Origin: Oscillatoriales cyanobacterium
GTDB taxonomy: Bacteria > Cyanobacteriota > Cyanobacteriia > Cyanobacteriales > Microcoleaceae
NCBI GenBank assembly: GCA_004292955.1
Contig: RDXX01000047.1
Location: 1 to 64,000 of the forward strand
Direction of reading: 5' to 3'
DNA length: 64,000 bases
In this document: positions 18,153 to 28,056 of the stretch, one piece after another
How the letters are laid out: each line of letters starts with the position of its first letter
Position numbering within the stretch: the stretch's first letter is position 1
The notes under the pieces: model-generated
Database searches by the model: none
Told to the model about the DNA's origin: nothing
The model's input: the letters and a program-made list of their open reading frames with translations, nothing else
Program-made: the position numbers and the translations under genes

Positions 18153-19178
18153 TTAATTCGATCGCACTGACGGTACAAATTGCTGCAAGTAACTCTTTTG
18201 CCACAAAATAGAAAAACTGTTCCCTATTTGGCTTAAACTGTCAAATTTAGGAATTAATTTAGATTCTCGGCGCTTGTCTAAGGCAGCGAGCGTCGCAAAG
18301 AATATAGCTAATACTAACAAAAATACCACCATCACAATAAAAAACATAGTCCAATAGACTAGAAATTCACTTTGGTAGTAGTTGACGGTCAATATCGAGT
18401 TAATCACTGCATCGGATAAATACAAAACTAGCCCTATTGAAAACCACACTCCTAACAATAGCCACGTCCACTTAAACATCTGTGTTGCAGTCTTGTTATT
18501 TTTGGACGCCGAAAGTTCTAAATCTCTAATTTTGCTGTTAATTTTTGATGTGACTTCATACAAAGTAGACTGCAAAGAATCTCTGATTAAATTCAAATCG
18601 TTGTCGAGGTTTATGCACTGCTCGGACGTGCTTTTGTCAACACTCACGTTTTGGAGTTTCCTGCGGTGTTCAGCCAGTTTATTACCAAGGGTCTGATCCC
18701 ATTCTTGCAGCCGCTCTACTGTCAAATACAAAAGTTCCCTATTCGCATCTAACAAGCTCTGACAATCTAGGATCGACTTAACTAACTTGCTCAAATTGTG
18801 AATATGCTCGTCTACAGCATTTTGGTATTCCCTCTGTTTATCTGACAAGAAATTTGCCATTGCGATATCATCGTCGCACAGCGACACAGCCTCAGAATAC
18901 ACGCCGTCAATTTCCTTTTTATCTAGATACAGTGACGCTTTGCACTCCTCAATTTCGGGAATGGTCAGAGATTCTAAAGACTGATGTTCTACATGAAATT
19001 TATATAGGAGCGCTGTCATAATTTGCGCCGATTTTCGGTCTAGCCGATCTTGGTAAGGTTCTAACATAATTGCCGCTCGATTTTTGATCGCCGCCTCCGG
19101 GTGGTGCAGAAACTCAAAAACTTTGGCAACTATTTGGGAGAATTCCCACTCCTTAAAATTATTTTTCGCCACATCCAA
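18153..19178 (-). CDS. Coiled-coil membrane protein, C-terminal part of a probable frameshifted gene
   Basis: A frame of 341 codons with no ATG: the only usable start is TTG at 19178, without a ribosome-binding site, overlapping the previous frame by 20 nt. The first 230 residues are Leu/Glu-rich with predicted coiled coil. Two membrane helices follow (about 235-258 and 272-302), then a basic cytosolic tail. Reading the frame upstream of the TTG gives a coherent continuation (SIKFHAEKDAAITNFL) up to about 19235, so it probably belongs to one protein with the 19159-19905 frame. I do not recognise the family. Confidence 0.6.
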   Translation of the reverse strand: MDVAKNNFKEWEFSQIVAKVFEFLHHPEAAIKNRAAIMLEPYQDRLDRKSAQIMTALLYKFHVEHQSLESLTIPEIEECKASLYLDKKEIDGVYSEAVSLCDDDIAMANFLSDKQREYQNAVDEHIHNLSKLVKSILDCQSLLDANRELLYLTVERLQEWDQTLGNKLAEHRRKLQNVSVDKSTSEQCINLDNDLNLIRDSLQSTLYEVTSKINSKIRDLELSASKNNKTATQMFKWTWLLLGVWFSIGLVLYLSDAVINSILTVNYYQSEFLVYWTMFFIVMVVFLLVLAIFFATLAALDKRRESKLIPKFDSLSQIGNSFSILWQKSYLQQFVPSVRSN

Positions 19179-19905
19179 AAAGTTGGTGATGGCTGCATCC
19201 TTTTCGGCATGAAATTTGATCGACCCAAAACAGATATTCCTCGCAATCCATTAACACACCCAGCAGCAGCCAGCTAGGGCCGTAGACCCAAAAATCGAGA
19301 CAATTCTCATATTCCTTACCGCTGTCCATTCTGCTGTTGTCGTTCAAAGCAAATTTATTGCTGGCTAACAGTTTAATTTGCTCTTCTACAACCCGCTGCT
19401 CAATTTCTGCTGCATTAATTGTGACATGGCCAGCAGATTCCTTGCCTTGTGCTTGCCATTCATCCAACAAAATTGACTGAATGCTAACAGCAGCACACCA
19501 CCGAATTAAAGGAGTCGCTCCCCCTAGCGCTTCCTGTTCCAACACCGCTAGCTTATTTTCGCTAAAATCACTTGATACAGGTTCCTCACTTGATATAATA
19601 CCCTCTCGCACCTTGCCCAATGCTTGAATTGCCAAAGCCCGAAACAGCAAATTTGGATGCGGTTTTCTAGCGGATTCTGGTATATCTTGCCCTAATATTC
19701 CGCTTTTGGGTACGTCCAGAACTTCAGCAAAAGGAGCGATTCCGCATTGTTGCAAGATGCCTTCAACGGTGTTTATTCTTTCCCAAGGTTGAGTATATTT
19801 GGTGAGACTGAAGATGAGCGCTGTGTCGCTGCACTCCATTGACTCAGGGATGCTAGTGCGATCGAGTTTCCAGAGATTGCTTGTCATAATTTGTCGCCAT
19901 GACAA
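19159..19905 (-). CDS. Hypothetical protein, N-terminal part of a probable frameshifted gene
   Basis: A 248-residue frame; an ATG seven codons in (MTSNLWKL) may be the true start. The composition suggests an alpha-helical repeat or HEAT-like fold (LFRALAIQALGKV, AAVSIQSIL), and no membrane segment is present. The last about 20 residues (from DQISCRKG) are Cys-rich and unlike the rest, as expected after a frameshift. Removing one T from the run at 19227-19230 joins it to the following frame as EEYLFGSIKFHAEK, giving about 590 residues. Function unknown. Confidence 0.55.
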   Translation of the reverse strand: MSWRQIMTSNLWKLDRTSIPESMECSDTALIFSLTKYTQPWERINTVEGILQQCGIAPFAEVLDVPKSGILGQDIPESARKPHPNLLFRALAIQALGKVREGIISSEEPVSSDFSENKLAVLEQEALGGATPLIRWCAAVSIQSILLDEWQAQGKESAGHVTINAAEIEQRVVEEQIKLLASNKFALNDNSRMDSGKEYENCLDFWVYGPSWLLLGVLMDCEEYLFWVDQISCRKGCSHHQLFGCGEK

Positions 19906-20443
19906 TTGCTAGATCTTAACGTCGTTGTCCGATGCTGAATGCAACTCTACATCTACTGCTGCTTTTTGTCAATATTAGTCCCGAACGCAGTTGACACATA
20001 GGTAAGCTGGGTATCAAATTTCACGAGTATATTTCTGGTTGGTTGCTTTCATGCGATCGAGTTCAGTGAAGGCTGATACCCCCTATCCCTGAATAAGGGG
20101 AATAAAAGAGTTCTTCAAGTCTCCTAACTATCAGGGCGATGCGAGGATCTCCGAAGGCTCGACAGTATTAACTCAACCGTATGGTGAATAAAACCGATAT
20201 TTTCCGTAGCAACCGGGTTGAGCAAGCCAAATATCTGTCGGCGACTAAGGAATGAGAATTAAATAACTTACAATTTTTATTATTCTTGTGGGATGGGCGT
20301 CCCGCCCGTCTTTTCGGGACGGGCTCTCCCGCCCATCCCACAAATATGTGTAAATTATTTAATTCGCGATCCTCAGTATATAATTTTACACGAATCCGAT
20401 AAGATGTCTAATTTGCAGGCTATTTTTTTTGACTCGAATCAAC
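19906..20443. other. Intergenic region with a long compound hairpin
   Basis: 538 bp without a supported gene. Outer arms GAATTAAATAACTTACA (20255-20271) and TGTGTAAATTATTTAATTC (20347-20365) enclose a GC-rich inner hairpin, TTGTGGGATGGGCGTCCCGC with its complement (20287-20342). The remainder (19906-20254) shows nothing I can identify except a probable promoter for the minus-strand gene. Confidence 0.6.
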
Positions 20444-21418
20444 CTAGGATGCTTCTTTCTTTTTCGGGAGTTTTAAAATTTTGTCCTTCGCCATTTTGTC
20501 AACGATTACGTCGCTGATAATTTGAGCTCCGTGGGAGGTAAAGTGCACGCCATCATTAATTTTTACATAACCTCGCTTGCCGGATTTGTCAGCAACTACG
20601 GGGACAAAATTCCCTGCTTCAGCAAAAGCATCCCAAGTAGAAATAAATTCTATTTTTGATGAAGACTTGCTGGCATTTTTATAGATGTCGTTCATGATGG
20701 GAAAAGCTTTGAGATACGAAGATTTGTTAGATATCGATTGACCTATCCAATACACTTTTTTTACGGAGGAAGAGCCAAGTAATTTGGCATATTTATCTAC
20801 TCTTGCTTGATAAGCTTTTTGCCATTCGGGGGTCAGAATAGCCCGGTATTTTCCTTGGTTATCGGTGATATCTTGAGTGTCATTGCCTCCGAACAAAATT
20901 ATCACTACATCTGGCCCGTAATCCTGGATCATTTCACTGGTTCTGGCGTACCAGTCATAATAATCTATCCGATTTAATCCGCTCGATACTTTGTAGTCGA
21001 TTTTGGTATTTGAGATATTGTATTTTTCTTTAAGAGTGTACTGGAGTTGAGTTCCTAAATCGAACATTACGGAATCTCCAATAAATAAAAATTTGCGATA
21101 AGCTACGGTTAGTTTTGGTTTGGATGGAGTGGGTTTCTTGGCAGGCTTTGGGAGGATGACTGCCGATTTTGTTGCGGTTTTGACCGGAATTTTGTCGGGG
21201 TTTTTGGAAATGCTATCGAAGTTAATATCTTTGATTTTGCTCCAAAAATCTTGTTCGGATTTCCTGAAGCCGTCTATTTCGATCTGGCGCGCTGCTTGTT
21301 TGATTTCGGTACTGGCTAAAGGAGTTGAAGAAAAGCTTTTCACAAATAAGGATAAGTTGGAAAATATTAAGGTGAGAATTACAGAGGTAACTATCAACAA
21401 AATTTCTCGGTCTTTCAT
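20444..21418 (-). CDS. Membrane-anchored DUF459/SGNH hydrolase-like protein
   Basis: A 324-residue protein with an N-terminal membrane anchor (about residues 6-27), a Pro/Lys-rich linker (about 75-105) and an SGNH-type domain. Visible blocks are FIGDSVMFDLG (nucleophile Ser, block I), ILFGGNDTQD (block III) and NDGVHFTSHG (Asp/His, block V). DUF459 proteins resemble the AlgJ/AlgX acetyltransferases that esterify surface polysaccharides. The MBOAT gene 210 bp upstream on the same strand supports an acyl-transfer pair: MBOAT exports the acyl group and this extracytoplasmic protein transfers it. The substrate is unknown. Confidence 0.85.
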   Translation of the reverse strand: MKDREILLIVTSVILTLIFSNLSLFVKSFSSTPLASTEIKQAARQIEIDGFRKSEQDFWSKIKDINFDSISKNPDKIPVKTATKSAVILPKPAKKPTPSKPKLTVAYRKFLFIGDSVMFDLGTQLQYTLKEKYNISNTKIDYKVSSGLNRIDYYDWYARTSEMIQDYGPDVVIILFGGNDTQDITDNQGKYRAILTPEWQKAYQARVDKYAKLLGSSSVKKVYWIGQSISNKSSYLKAFPIMNDIYKNASKSSSKIEFISTWDAFAEAGNFVPVVADKSGKRGYVKINDGVHFTSHGAQIISDVIVDKMAKDKILKLPKKKEAS

Positions 21419-21530
21419 AAGAAGTTATTTGTTATTTGTTATTTGTCATCATAAAGGAAGGAGAAAGAACGTAATAAGATAAAAAAAAGTCTTTTTTGTG
21501 ATTTATATAGCGGTTCTCAAAAAAGCCAGG

Positions 21531-21588
21531 TATGCCCTATGCCCTATGCCCTATGTCCTATGCCCTATGCCCTATGCCCTATGCCCAT
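21531..21588. repeat. Heptamer array CCCTATG
   Basis: About eight tandem TATGCCC heptamers (one with TGTCC). The array sits between the MBOAT and DUF459 genes and is bracketed by the short inverted repeat GGTTCTCA / TGAGAAC. Confidence 0.9.
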
Positions 21589-21628
21589 GAGTACCTCATA
21601 TGAGAACTCGAAAGGCTATACTTGTTTA

Positions 21629-23044
21629 TTAGAAGTTAAAGTAAATAAAAGGTGGGACGGTACTTGGGCCTAGCATTAAGATAGCATACACGAGCAGGGA
21701 AACGAAGACAACCCGAAAGAATAGGTTGTTTAATGACAATATTGTTTGCAATACTTGGGAAATGATCTCGCCCCACAGGTTGATTGCGCCAATGACTGCA
21801 ATTACTAGATACAATTGCCAAAAGTTGAATTGAACAGTTGCAGCAGAAAAACGAAAGATTCCTTGAAAAAACCCGATCGCAGTTTTCCAGTTGGGTGTGC
21901 CGAAAAATACCCAGCTACAGGTAACAAAGGTAAAGGTTAACAACCAACTGCAAAATTTGGCAAATCTCGGAAAGGCGTAGTCTAATTTGAGATGGATAGC
22001 TTGGGGAATATCTTTACATAGATGGTTGACAATCAGTCCTAAACCGTGGATTGTTCCCCAGAAAATAAAGTTTAATCCTGCGCCGTGCCAAAATCCGCCG
22101 ATCGCCATTGTTATCAGTAAATTTACGTACTTCCGCAATTTGCCGTATTTATTGCCACCTAAGGGAAAGTAAAGGTAATCCCTCAACCACTCCGAAAGAC
22201 TGATGTGCCACCTTTTCCAAAATTCTTGCAGGCTGAGCGATCGGTATGGCATATTGAAATTGGCGATCGGTTTGAAACCCAACAAGCAAGAGATGCCGTT
22301 AGCTAAATCCGAGTAGCCGCTGAAATCTACGTAAATCAAACAAGAATAGGAAATTGCCGCGAGGATTAAATCTATGCTGCTGTACTGCTGGGGGACTTTG
22401 AATGGTAGTTGAGTGAAATTAAACAAAAAGCTCGCTAAAGTATATTTTTTGAAGAGTCCAGACAAAATTAAAACGATAACTTCTTCGATTTTATAGTCGT
22501 ATTTTTTCGGTGAATTTAACTGCGAGTAAAATTCGTCAGGGCGGGAGATTGGGCCGGAGGCAATTTGGGGAAAGTAGGTAATGTATGTGGCGTAGTCTAT
22601 AAATTTAGGACAGGAAATTTTTTGTTGGTAGCAGTCGATTAAATGAGAAATTATTCTAAATGTGTAGAATGATATGCCGACGGGGGCGATTATTTGTAAT
22701 ATTTGAAAATTGGCGGGAATTTTGAGCTGGTTTAGTACCTCAAATAAGGAGGTTACAAAGAAGTTGCAATATTTAAAGATGCCGAGATTGACAATGTTGA
22801 CAATTATGCCGAAGATGAAGGCAAGTTTTGGCTGTTTGCCGCGATCGACTGCTCGGAGAATGATATAATTGTATACTGTACTTAAAATCAGGAGTCCGAG
22901 AAAGTCTAAGCTCCAAAAAGAATAAAATAATAAACTGGAAATTAGCAAGACAATTTTATACAAATCAACTTTGGGCTTTAAGGAGAGGATGGCGCTAAAA
23001 ATAATTAGGAAAAATACTAAAAATTGGTAAGTAGGAAATAACAT
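21629..23044 (-). CDS. MBOAT-family O-acyltransferase (AlgI-like)
   Basis: A 471-residue polytopic membrane protein with about ten hydrophobic segments. It carries the MBOAT signature: IAPVGISFYTF, YFPQIASGPISR, DFSGYSDLANGI, RWHISLSEWLRDYLYFPLGG and the catalytic His region AIGGFWHGAGLNF. AlgI-type proteins pass acetyl groups across the membrane for polysaccharide esterification. The ATG at 23044 is preferred over an in-frame TTG three codons upstream. The N-terminal 36 codons are duplicated immediately upstream (see 23137-23246). It precedes the DUF459 gene and is probably functionally paired with it. Confidence 0.93.
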   Translation of the reverse strand: MLFPTYQFLVFFLIIFSAILSLKPKVDLYKIVLLISSLLFYSFWSLDFLGLLILSTVYNYIILRAVDRGKQPKLAFIFGIIVNIVNLGIFKYCNFFVTSLFEVLNQLKIPANFQILQIIAPVGISFYTFRIISHLIDCYQQKISCPKFIDYATYITYFPQIASGPISRPDEFYSQLNSPKKYDYKIEEVIVLILSGLFKKYTLASFLFNFTQLPFKVPQQYSSIDLILAAISYSCLIYVDFSGYSDLANGISCLLGFKPIANFNMPYRSLSLQEFWKRWHISLSEWLRDYLYFPLGGNKYGKLRKYVNLLITMAIGGFWHGAGLNFIFWGTIHGLGLIVNHLCKDIPQAIHLKLDYAFPRFAKFCSWLLTFTFVTCSWVFFGTPNWKTAIGFFQGIFRFSAATVQFNFWQLYLVIAVIGAINLWGEIISQVLQTILSLNNLFFRVVFVSLLVYAILMLGPSTVPPFIYFNF

Positions 23045-23325
23045 AGATGTCAATAAAGTAAAATTTTTATCGTTCGGACTTTAGTCCGCAGAAATTGATG
23101 CGGACTAAAGTCCGAACGATCGAACCAAGACATAACCTGGAAATTAGCAAGACAATTTTATACAAATCGACCTTGGGCTTTAAGGAGAGGATGGCGCTAA
23201 AAATAATTAGGAAAAATACTAAAAATTGGTAAGTAGGAAATAACATAGATGTCAATAAAGTAAAATTTTTATAGTCCGCAGCAATTGATGCGGACTAAAG
23301 TCCGAACGATCGAACCAAGACATAA
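22935..23325. repeat. Tandem duplication of about 200 bp covering the MBOAT 5' end and its upstream region
   Basis: Unit 1 (22935-23136) and unit 2 (23137-23325) are nearly identical. Unit 2 lacks about 13 bp of one hairpin arm and has a few substitutions. Each unit contains the first about 36 codons of the MBOAT gene, the upstream region and a hairpin with arms GCGGACTAAAGTCCGAACG. The promoter region is therefore present twice. Confidence 0.9.
23137..23246 (-). pseudogene. Truncated duplicate of the MBOAT gene start
   Basis: Minus strand from the ATG at 23246: it encodes MLFPTYQFLVFFLII and on to the Leu-Leu-Ile-Ser near residue 36, identical to the MBOAT N-terminus. It then leaves the duplicated unit and runs into unrelated sequence, with a stop at 23067. 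It is a by-product of the tandem duplication and most likely non-functional. Confidence 0.8.
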
Positions 23326-23596
23326 TTATGAGGCGGCAGTGCCGTGTCTGTACAGTATTGTAGGCAATGGAGAACCTGTATATTTTCATAAGTTCGATCG
23401 CCCGATCCGGTCGTACCACACAAATTTTTGCGGTGGATTGCGGACTGTAAGCTTGTACAAGCAGTCAATTGTGTTGCAACTTCGGCGCTCGTTAACCGCA
23501 CTCATAGATTAACAATCGTGTTTCAAGATTAAGATAGTTGTGAGACCATGTATGAACGGATAACAACAGGAATCCCCTTGATTGCGAGGAACCAAC

Positions 23597-26518
23597 GTGC
23601 AGCCAACAGACCCTAGCAAATTTACAGATCAAGCCTGGGAAGCCATAGTCAAATCCCAGGATGTAGCCCGCCGCTTTGCCAATCAGCAGCTAGAGGTTGA
23701 ACATTTAGCGATCGCCATTCTAGAACAGCAAGCCCTAGCAAACAGCATTCTCAGCAAGGCCGGAGTCGATGTCCCCCGCTTGGCGCAGCAGTTAGATGCT
23801 TTTGCTAAACGACAGCCGAGAGTTGCCAACGCTGACCAACTATACCTCGGCCGCGGCTTAGAAGTGATGTTAGATGCTGCTGAGTCTGCCAGACAGGCTT
23901 GGCAAGATAATTTTATCGCCGTTGAACATTTATTAATAGGCTTGCTAGAAGATGAACGAGTTGGTAGGCGATTGCTGACTAAGGGCGACGGGCCGCCGGG
24001 CCGCCCCGGATACGATCGCAAACCGGCCCCCGGTACGATCGATCGCGCGAAACTCGAAGAAGCAATCAAATCAATTCGTGCTACTACCAAAGTCAAAGAT
24101 CAAAAGCAAACCCAAAGTCAAAGTCAAAGTCAAAACCAAAATTCTGACGCCAACTCCGACGCCCTCACTAAATACGGGCGCGATTTGACAGAAGCGGCAA
24201 AAGCAGGCAAACTCGACCCAGTAATCGGCCGCGACGAGGAAATCCGCCGCGTCGTGCAAGTTCTTTCCCGCCGTCAGAAAAACAATCCAGTGTTAATTGG
24301 CGATCCCGGAGTCGGAAAAACTGCGATCGCCGAAGGTTTAGCCCAGCGCATTGTCAACGGCGATGTACCGGAATCTTTGAAAAATCGCCAACTATTCAGC
24401 CTCGATATGGGCAGTTTAATTGCTGGGGCAAAATTCCGGGGCGAATTTGAAGAACGATTGCGTTCTGTGCTGCGAGAAGTTATCGATTCCGACGGGCAAA
24501 TTGTCCTATTTATTGATGAATTGCACACGGTTGTTGGCACTGGCGGCGGCGGAAGTTCCGGTTCGGGAATGGATGCCGGAAATTTGTTGAAACCAATGTT
24601 AGCCAGAGGTGAATTGCGCTGTATCGGCGCTACAACTCTCGATGAATTCCGCAAAAATATTGAAAAAGATCCGGCACTGGAACGCCGCTTTCAACAAGTA
24701 TTTGTCGGGGAACCGACTGTGGAAGATACTGTTTCAATTTTACGCGGATTGAAAGACCGTTACGAACGCCACCACGGGGTAAAAATTACCGATTCGGCGC
24801 TGGTTGCTGCTGCTACTCTGTCTTTTCGCTATATTTCCGATCGCTTTTTGCCGGATAAGGCGATCGACCTTGTAGACGAAGCGGCCGCCCATTTGAAAAT
24901 GGAGATTACCTCCAAACCCGTGGAATTGGAAGGGATTGACCGCCGGGTGATGCAGTTGGAAATGGAAAAATTGTCGATCGAAGGTGAGGGTAAAGGCGCT
25001 CTATCCCCGGGAATCGGCCCCCGCATCGAACGCATCACATCGGAGATTGACATTTTAAAAGTCAAGCAGGAAAAACTGTCTTCTCAGTGGTTGGGCGAAA
25101 AGCAGTTGTTGGATGCAATCAATAAATTGAAAGCAGAAGAAGACCAGTTGCGAGTCCAAATCGAACAAGCAGAAAGAGCTTACGATTTGAATAAAGCGGC
25201 GCAGTTGAAGTACGGTAAATTGGAGACTGCGGTGCGCGATCGCGAAGCCAAGGAAGCCGAACTTTTGAAACAACAAGCTCAAGGTTCCTCGCTGCTGCGG
25301 GAAAAAGTTACTGAGGGCGATATTGCGGAAATTGTTGCTAAATGGACGGGAATTCCGGTCAATCGGTTGTTAGAATCGGAACGCCAAAAATTGCTGCAAT
25401 TGGAAAGCCATTTGCACAAGAAAGTTATCGGTCAAGAAGAGGCTGTAACGGCGGTTGCTGCGGCGATTCGGCGGGCGCGGGCGGGGATGAAAGATCCCGG
25501 TAGACCGATCGGCTCTTTCTTGTTCATGGGCCCCACAGGCGTCGGTAAAACCGAGTTAGCGCGGGCGTTGGCGGAGTTTTTGTTTGACAGCGATGATGCG
25601 ATTATCCGCATCGATATGTCGGAATATATGGAGAAGCAAAATGTCTCCCGGTTGGTAGGAGCTCCCCCCGGATACGTCGGTTACGATGAAGGGGGACAAC
25701 TTTCGGAAGCAGTGCGGAGACGCCCTTATTCGGTGGTGCTATTTGACGAAGTGGAAAAGGCGCACCCTGATATTTTTAACATTTTGCTGCAAGTGTTGGA
25801 TGACGGCAGAATTACCGATTCTCAAGGTCGAGTGGTTGACTTTAAGAATACCGTCATTGTGATGACAAGCAATATCGGCAGCGACCACATTTTAGAAGTG
25901 TTTGCTAAGAAGGGAAAAACTACCAAAAAACCTGCTGCTAGGAAGCAGGAACCGAAGGAGGTGTCAATTCCCAAGACTGATTATAAAGTTGCTGATGATG
26001 GCACTGTCGAGGTATCTGCCCAGCGAGTCGATATCTCAGACAAGAGTGAAAAAGACAATAGTGAAAGTGAAGATTTACCGACTCAAGAACGGGAGACAGA
26101 CCAAGAGTACGAACAAATGTTAAAACGGGTGATGACTGCTTTGCGATCGCACTTCCGGCCGGAGTTTCTTCAGCGGGTGGACGAGACAATTTTGTTCCAC
26201 ACTTTGAGCAAGACGGAACTGCGACAAATCGTCACCATTCAAGTCAAGCGGATCGAGCGGCTGTTGGCGGAGCAAAAAATCACCTTGGAACTGTCCGATG
26301 CTGCAAAAAACCATATCACAGATGTCGGTTACGACCCAGTTTATGGCGCTCGTCCCCTGAAACGCGCTATCCAGCGGGAGTTGGAAAACCCGCTAGCTAA
26401 CAAGATTCTCGAAAATGCGTTTGTTGAAGGCGATACAATTGCGATCGACTGCGTAAATAACCATTTGCAGTTTCGTAAAAAAGACTCTCTCCCCGCGTTG
26501 GTAGGTAACAGTTTGTAG
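23597..26518 (+). CDS. clpB: ATP-dependent chaperone ClpB with an enlarged D2 insertion
   Basis: 973 residues from GTG 23597, which follows AGGA with 6-nt spacing; the upstream in-frame TTG at 23582 is less likely. The order is: Clp-N repeats (about 1-145), a Gln/Ser/Asn-rich linker (about 170-185), AAA-1 with Walker [11 protein letters not shown], the coiled-coil middle domain (about 410-530), and AAA-2 with [10 protein letters not shown]. ClpB rescues aggregated proteins together with DnaK. Cyanobacterial ClpB is usually about 870-900 residues. The excess here is mainly about 75 charged residues inserted between the sensor-1 motif [10 protein letters not shown] and RSHFRPEFL. Confidence 0.94.
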   Translation: MQPTDPSKFTDQAWEAIVKSQDVARRFANQQLEVEHLAIAILEQQALANSILSKAGVDVPRLAQQLDAFAKRQPRVANADQLYLGRGLEVMLDAAESARQAWQDNFIAVEHLLIGLLEDERVGRRLLTKGDGPPGRPGYDRKPAPGTIDRAKLEEAIKSIRATTKVKDQKQTQSQSQSQNQNSDANSDALTKYGRDLTEAAKAGKLDPVIGRDEEIRRVVQVLSRRQKNNPVLIGDPGVGKTAIAEGLAQRIVNGDVPESLKNRQLFSLDMGSLIAGAKFRGEFEERLRSVLREVIDSDGQIVLFIDELHTVVGTGGGGSSGSGMDAGNLLKPMLARGELRCIGATTLDEFRKNIEKDPALERRFQQVFVGEPTVEDTVSILRGLKDRYERHHGVKITDSALVAAATLSFRYISDRFLPDKAIDLVDEAAAHLKMEITSKPVELEGIDRRVMQLEMEKLSIEGEGKGALSPGIGPRIERITSEIDILKVKQEKLSSQWLGEKQLLDAINKLKAEEDQLRVQIEQAERAYDLNKAAQLKYGKLETAVRDREAKEAELLKQQAQGSSLLREKVTEGDIAEIVAKWTGIPVNRLLESERQKLLQLESHLHKKVIGQEEAVTAVAAAIRRARAGMKDPGRPIGSFLFMGPTGVGKTELARALAEFLFDSDDAIIRIDMSEYMEKQNVSRLVGAPPGYVGYDEGGQLSEAVRRRPYSVVLFDEVEKAHPDIFNILLQVLDDGRITDSQGRVVDFKNTVIVMTSNIGSDHILEVFAKKGKTTKKPAARKQEPKEVSIPKTDYKVADDGTVEVSAQRVDISDKSEKDNSESEDLPTQERETDQEYEQMLKRVMTALRSHFRPEFLQRVDETILFHTLSKTELRQIVTIQVKRIERLLAEQKITLELSDAAKNHITDVGYDPVYGARPLKRAIQRELENPLANKILENAFVEGDTIAIDCVNNHLQFRKKDSLPALVGNSL

Positions 26519-26599
26519 TTGTGTTAGGAACAGGCTTTCCGGCCTGTTCCACAAAAAAGAAATCTTCTTGTTTCCCAGAAAGCCTGGTAGTTTAAAATC

Positions 26600-26830
26600 A
26601 TGAAACAACTAACTAGAATCACTCTGAATCCAGAAGTAATGGGAGGAAAACCCTGCATTCGCGGCTTGCGAGTCACTGTTGGCACGATAGTCGGACTGAT
26701 GGCATCGGGACACTCACCGTCAGGCATTTTGCAGGCTTATCCCTACCTGGAAGAAGCAGATATATATGAAGCGCTTGCCTATGCAGCGTGGCGAGTTGAA
26801 GAAGTAGAAATTCCTCTCAAAATAGCGTGA
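26600..26830 (+). CDS. DUF433 antitoxin
   Basis: A 76-residue DUF433 protein with the family hallmarks GGKPCIRGLRVTV and YPYLEEADIYEALAYAA, a compact helix-turn-helix fold. It overlaps the next gene by 4 nt (GTGA), the usual arrangement of DUF433 with a DUF5615 PIN-like toxin. It presumably neutralises the toxin and autoregulates the pair. A hairpin repeat (GGAACAGGCTTTCCGGCCTG) lies between clpB and this gene. Confidence 0.88.
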   Translation: MKQLTRITLNPEVMGGKPCIRGLRVTVGTIVGLMASGHSPSGILQAYPYLEEADIYEALAYAAWRVEEVEIPLKIA

Positions 26831-27198
26831 AAATTTTGATTGATATGAACCTGTCACCTGAGTGGACTGTCGTATTTACTAAATACGGAATAGAGTCTCT
26901 TCATTGGTCTACAGTCGGCGATCCTCGTGCCACAGATCGCGTTATTATGGAATGGGCGCGAGTAAATGACTATGCCGTATTCACTCATGATTTAGATTTT
27001 GGCGCACTGCTGGCCGCAACCCAAGCTGATGCTCCCAGTGTCATTCAAGTGCGTATTCAAGACGTGCTGCCTGCTAATATAGAGAGTTTGATTGTGGAAG
27101 TGTTACATCAATTTGAGCCACAAATTGAGTCGGGGGCGTTCATTTCTGTGGATGAAACGCGCTCTAGGGTGAGAATTTTGCCGATTACACTTCGATAA
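26827..27198 (+). CDS. DUF5615 PIN-like toxin
   Basis: A 123-residue protein starting at GTG 26827 inside the stop of the antitoxin gene. The family pattern is visible: N-terminal ILIDMNLSPEW (Asp), HWSTVGDPRATD, and VFTHDLDFGALLA (two Asp). These acidic residues are the presumed metal site of a PIN-like nuclease. DUF5615 partners with DUF433 in many cyanobacteria as a putative type II toxin-antitoxin module. RNA cleavage is inferred from the family. Confidence 0.85.
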   Translation: MKILIDMNLSPEWTVVFTKYGIESLHWSTVGDPRATDRVIMEWARVNDYAVFTHDLDFGALLAATQADAPSVIQVRIQDVLPANIESLIVEVLHQFEPQIESGAFISVDETRSRVRILPITLR

Positions 27199-27206
27199 TT
27201 ATTTAT

Positions 27207-27352
27207 GGCCTGTTCTACAAAAATAAATCTGCTTGTGGAACAGGCCAGAAAGCCTGTTATTCAAAAATTAAAAACAGGCTTTCTGGCCTGTTCCACAAAA
27301 ATAAATCTGCTTGTGGAACAGGCCAGAAAGCCTGTTATTCAAAATAGTCAAG
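27207..27352. repeat. Tandemly duplicated hairpin (GGAACAGGCCAGAAAGCCTG)
   Basis: Two near-identical units of about 75 bp, each holding GCCTGTTC(C/T)ACAAAAATAA, GGAACAGGCCAGAAAGCCTG and TTATTCAAAA. The arms pair with each other and between units. An open frame through it (27205-27549) contains the repeat translated twice and is rejected. Confidence 0.9.
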
Positions 27353-27369
27353 CCTGCTGCTTAATATTA

Positions 27370-27597
27370 CTAATTAGCCATCGTGCGACTGGTGTAAGCA
27401 TCCATGCTGTAGGCGGGAACGCGAACAGTGTAATCAATTTCTGTTCCAGTCATCGATTTTGCCAGTTGTTCAAAAGATTCATTGCTCCAATTGCGATCGT
27501 GAATGGGCTTGGACTGTTCGCCCAGGAAATATGCTTGAGTGCCAATTAAAGATGCTGCGACCCAACCGACGACCAAAAGAGCGATTACAATAGTCAT
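27370..27597 (-). CDS. Small single-helix membrane protein, conserved-looking
   Basis: A 75-residue protein: N-terminal membrane helix (MTIVIALLVVGWVAASLIG, residues 1-19), then a hydrophilic tail with YFLGEQSKPIHDRNW and YTVRVPAYSMDAY. It is preceded by AAGGAAAT, a good ribosome-binding site, 7 nt before the ATG. The size and layout resemble small photosystem-associated proteins of cyanobacteria; from memory it may correspond to the Psb35-type photosystem II assembly factor, but I cannot verify this. It stands alone on the minus strand. Confidence 0.7.
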   Translation of the reverse strand: MTIVIALLVVGWVAASLIGTQAYFLGEQSKPIHDRNWSNESFEQLAKSMTGTEIDYTVRVPAYSMDAYTSRTMAN

Positions 27598-28056
27598 TTT
27601 TGCTATTTCCTTAAACTTTTGTTGCTTTATGTAAACAAATGTAACAAAGATTTACAAACAGCGTCAAGGCAGTGTAGTGTCGTGCAAACCGTCCGGTAGG
27701 TAGTAAAAACCGTCACTCCGACGGCCGCCGGAGAGGGTTCGAGGGGGAGAGGGGACACGGGGAAAGGATTTATATATAAGTATGTAGGGCGTGCACCGCC
27801 AAGCACGGGTCTGTAATACGGCGATCGAGATCCGAATCATGAACTGTATCCGCAATAACAAATAAGATTGTTTAATTTTTTTAGTTAAGAACTTATAAGT
27901 TTTGCGTTCATAAATTACGATTAAAACTCTACCACTGGCATGACGAATCGCGATAGAATTATGCGTTATGATTTATCAGTTTGGATTTTTCACTAACAAA
28001 TCCAAATTACCAAATCCAAATTACCAAATCCAAATTACCATTCTCCCATAAAAATT
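27598..28056. other. Intergenic region before treS
   Basis: 459 bp. 27662-27860 has mixed GC content with no convincing gene; a 65-codon minus frame is rejected. From 28002 to 28041 there are three tandem copies of a 14-bp unit AAATCCAAATTACC, directly upstream of the treS start. Divergent promoters for both neighbours must lie in this region. Confidence 0.6.

Noticed and set aside
20293-20517. 74-codon plus-strand frame
   Set aside because: It runs over a hairpin repeat and into the antisense of the DUF459 gene.
27205-27549. 114-codon plus-strand frame
   Set aside because: It consists of the duplicated hairpin repeat read twice and then the antisense of the small membrane protein.
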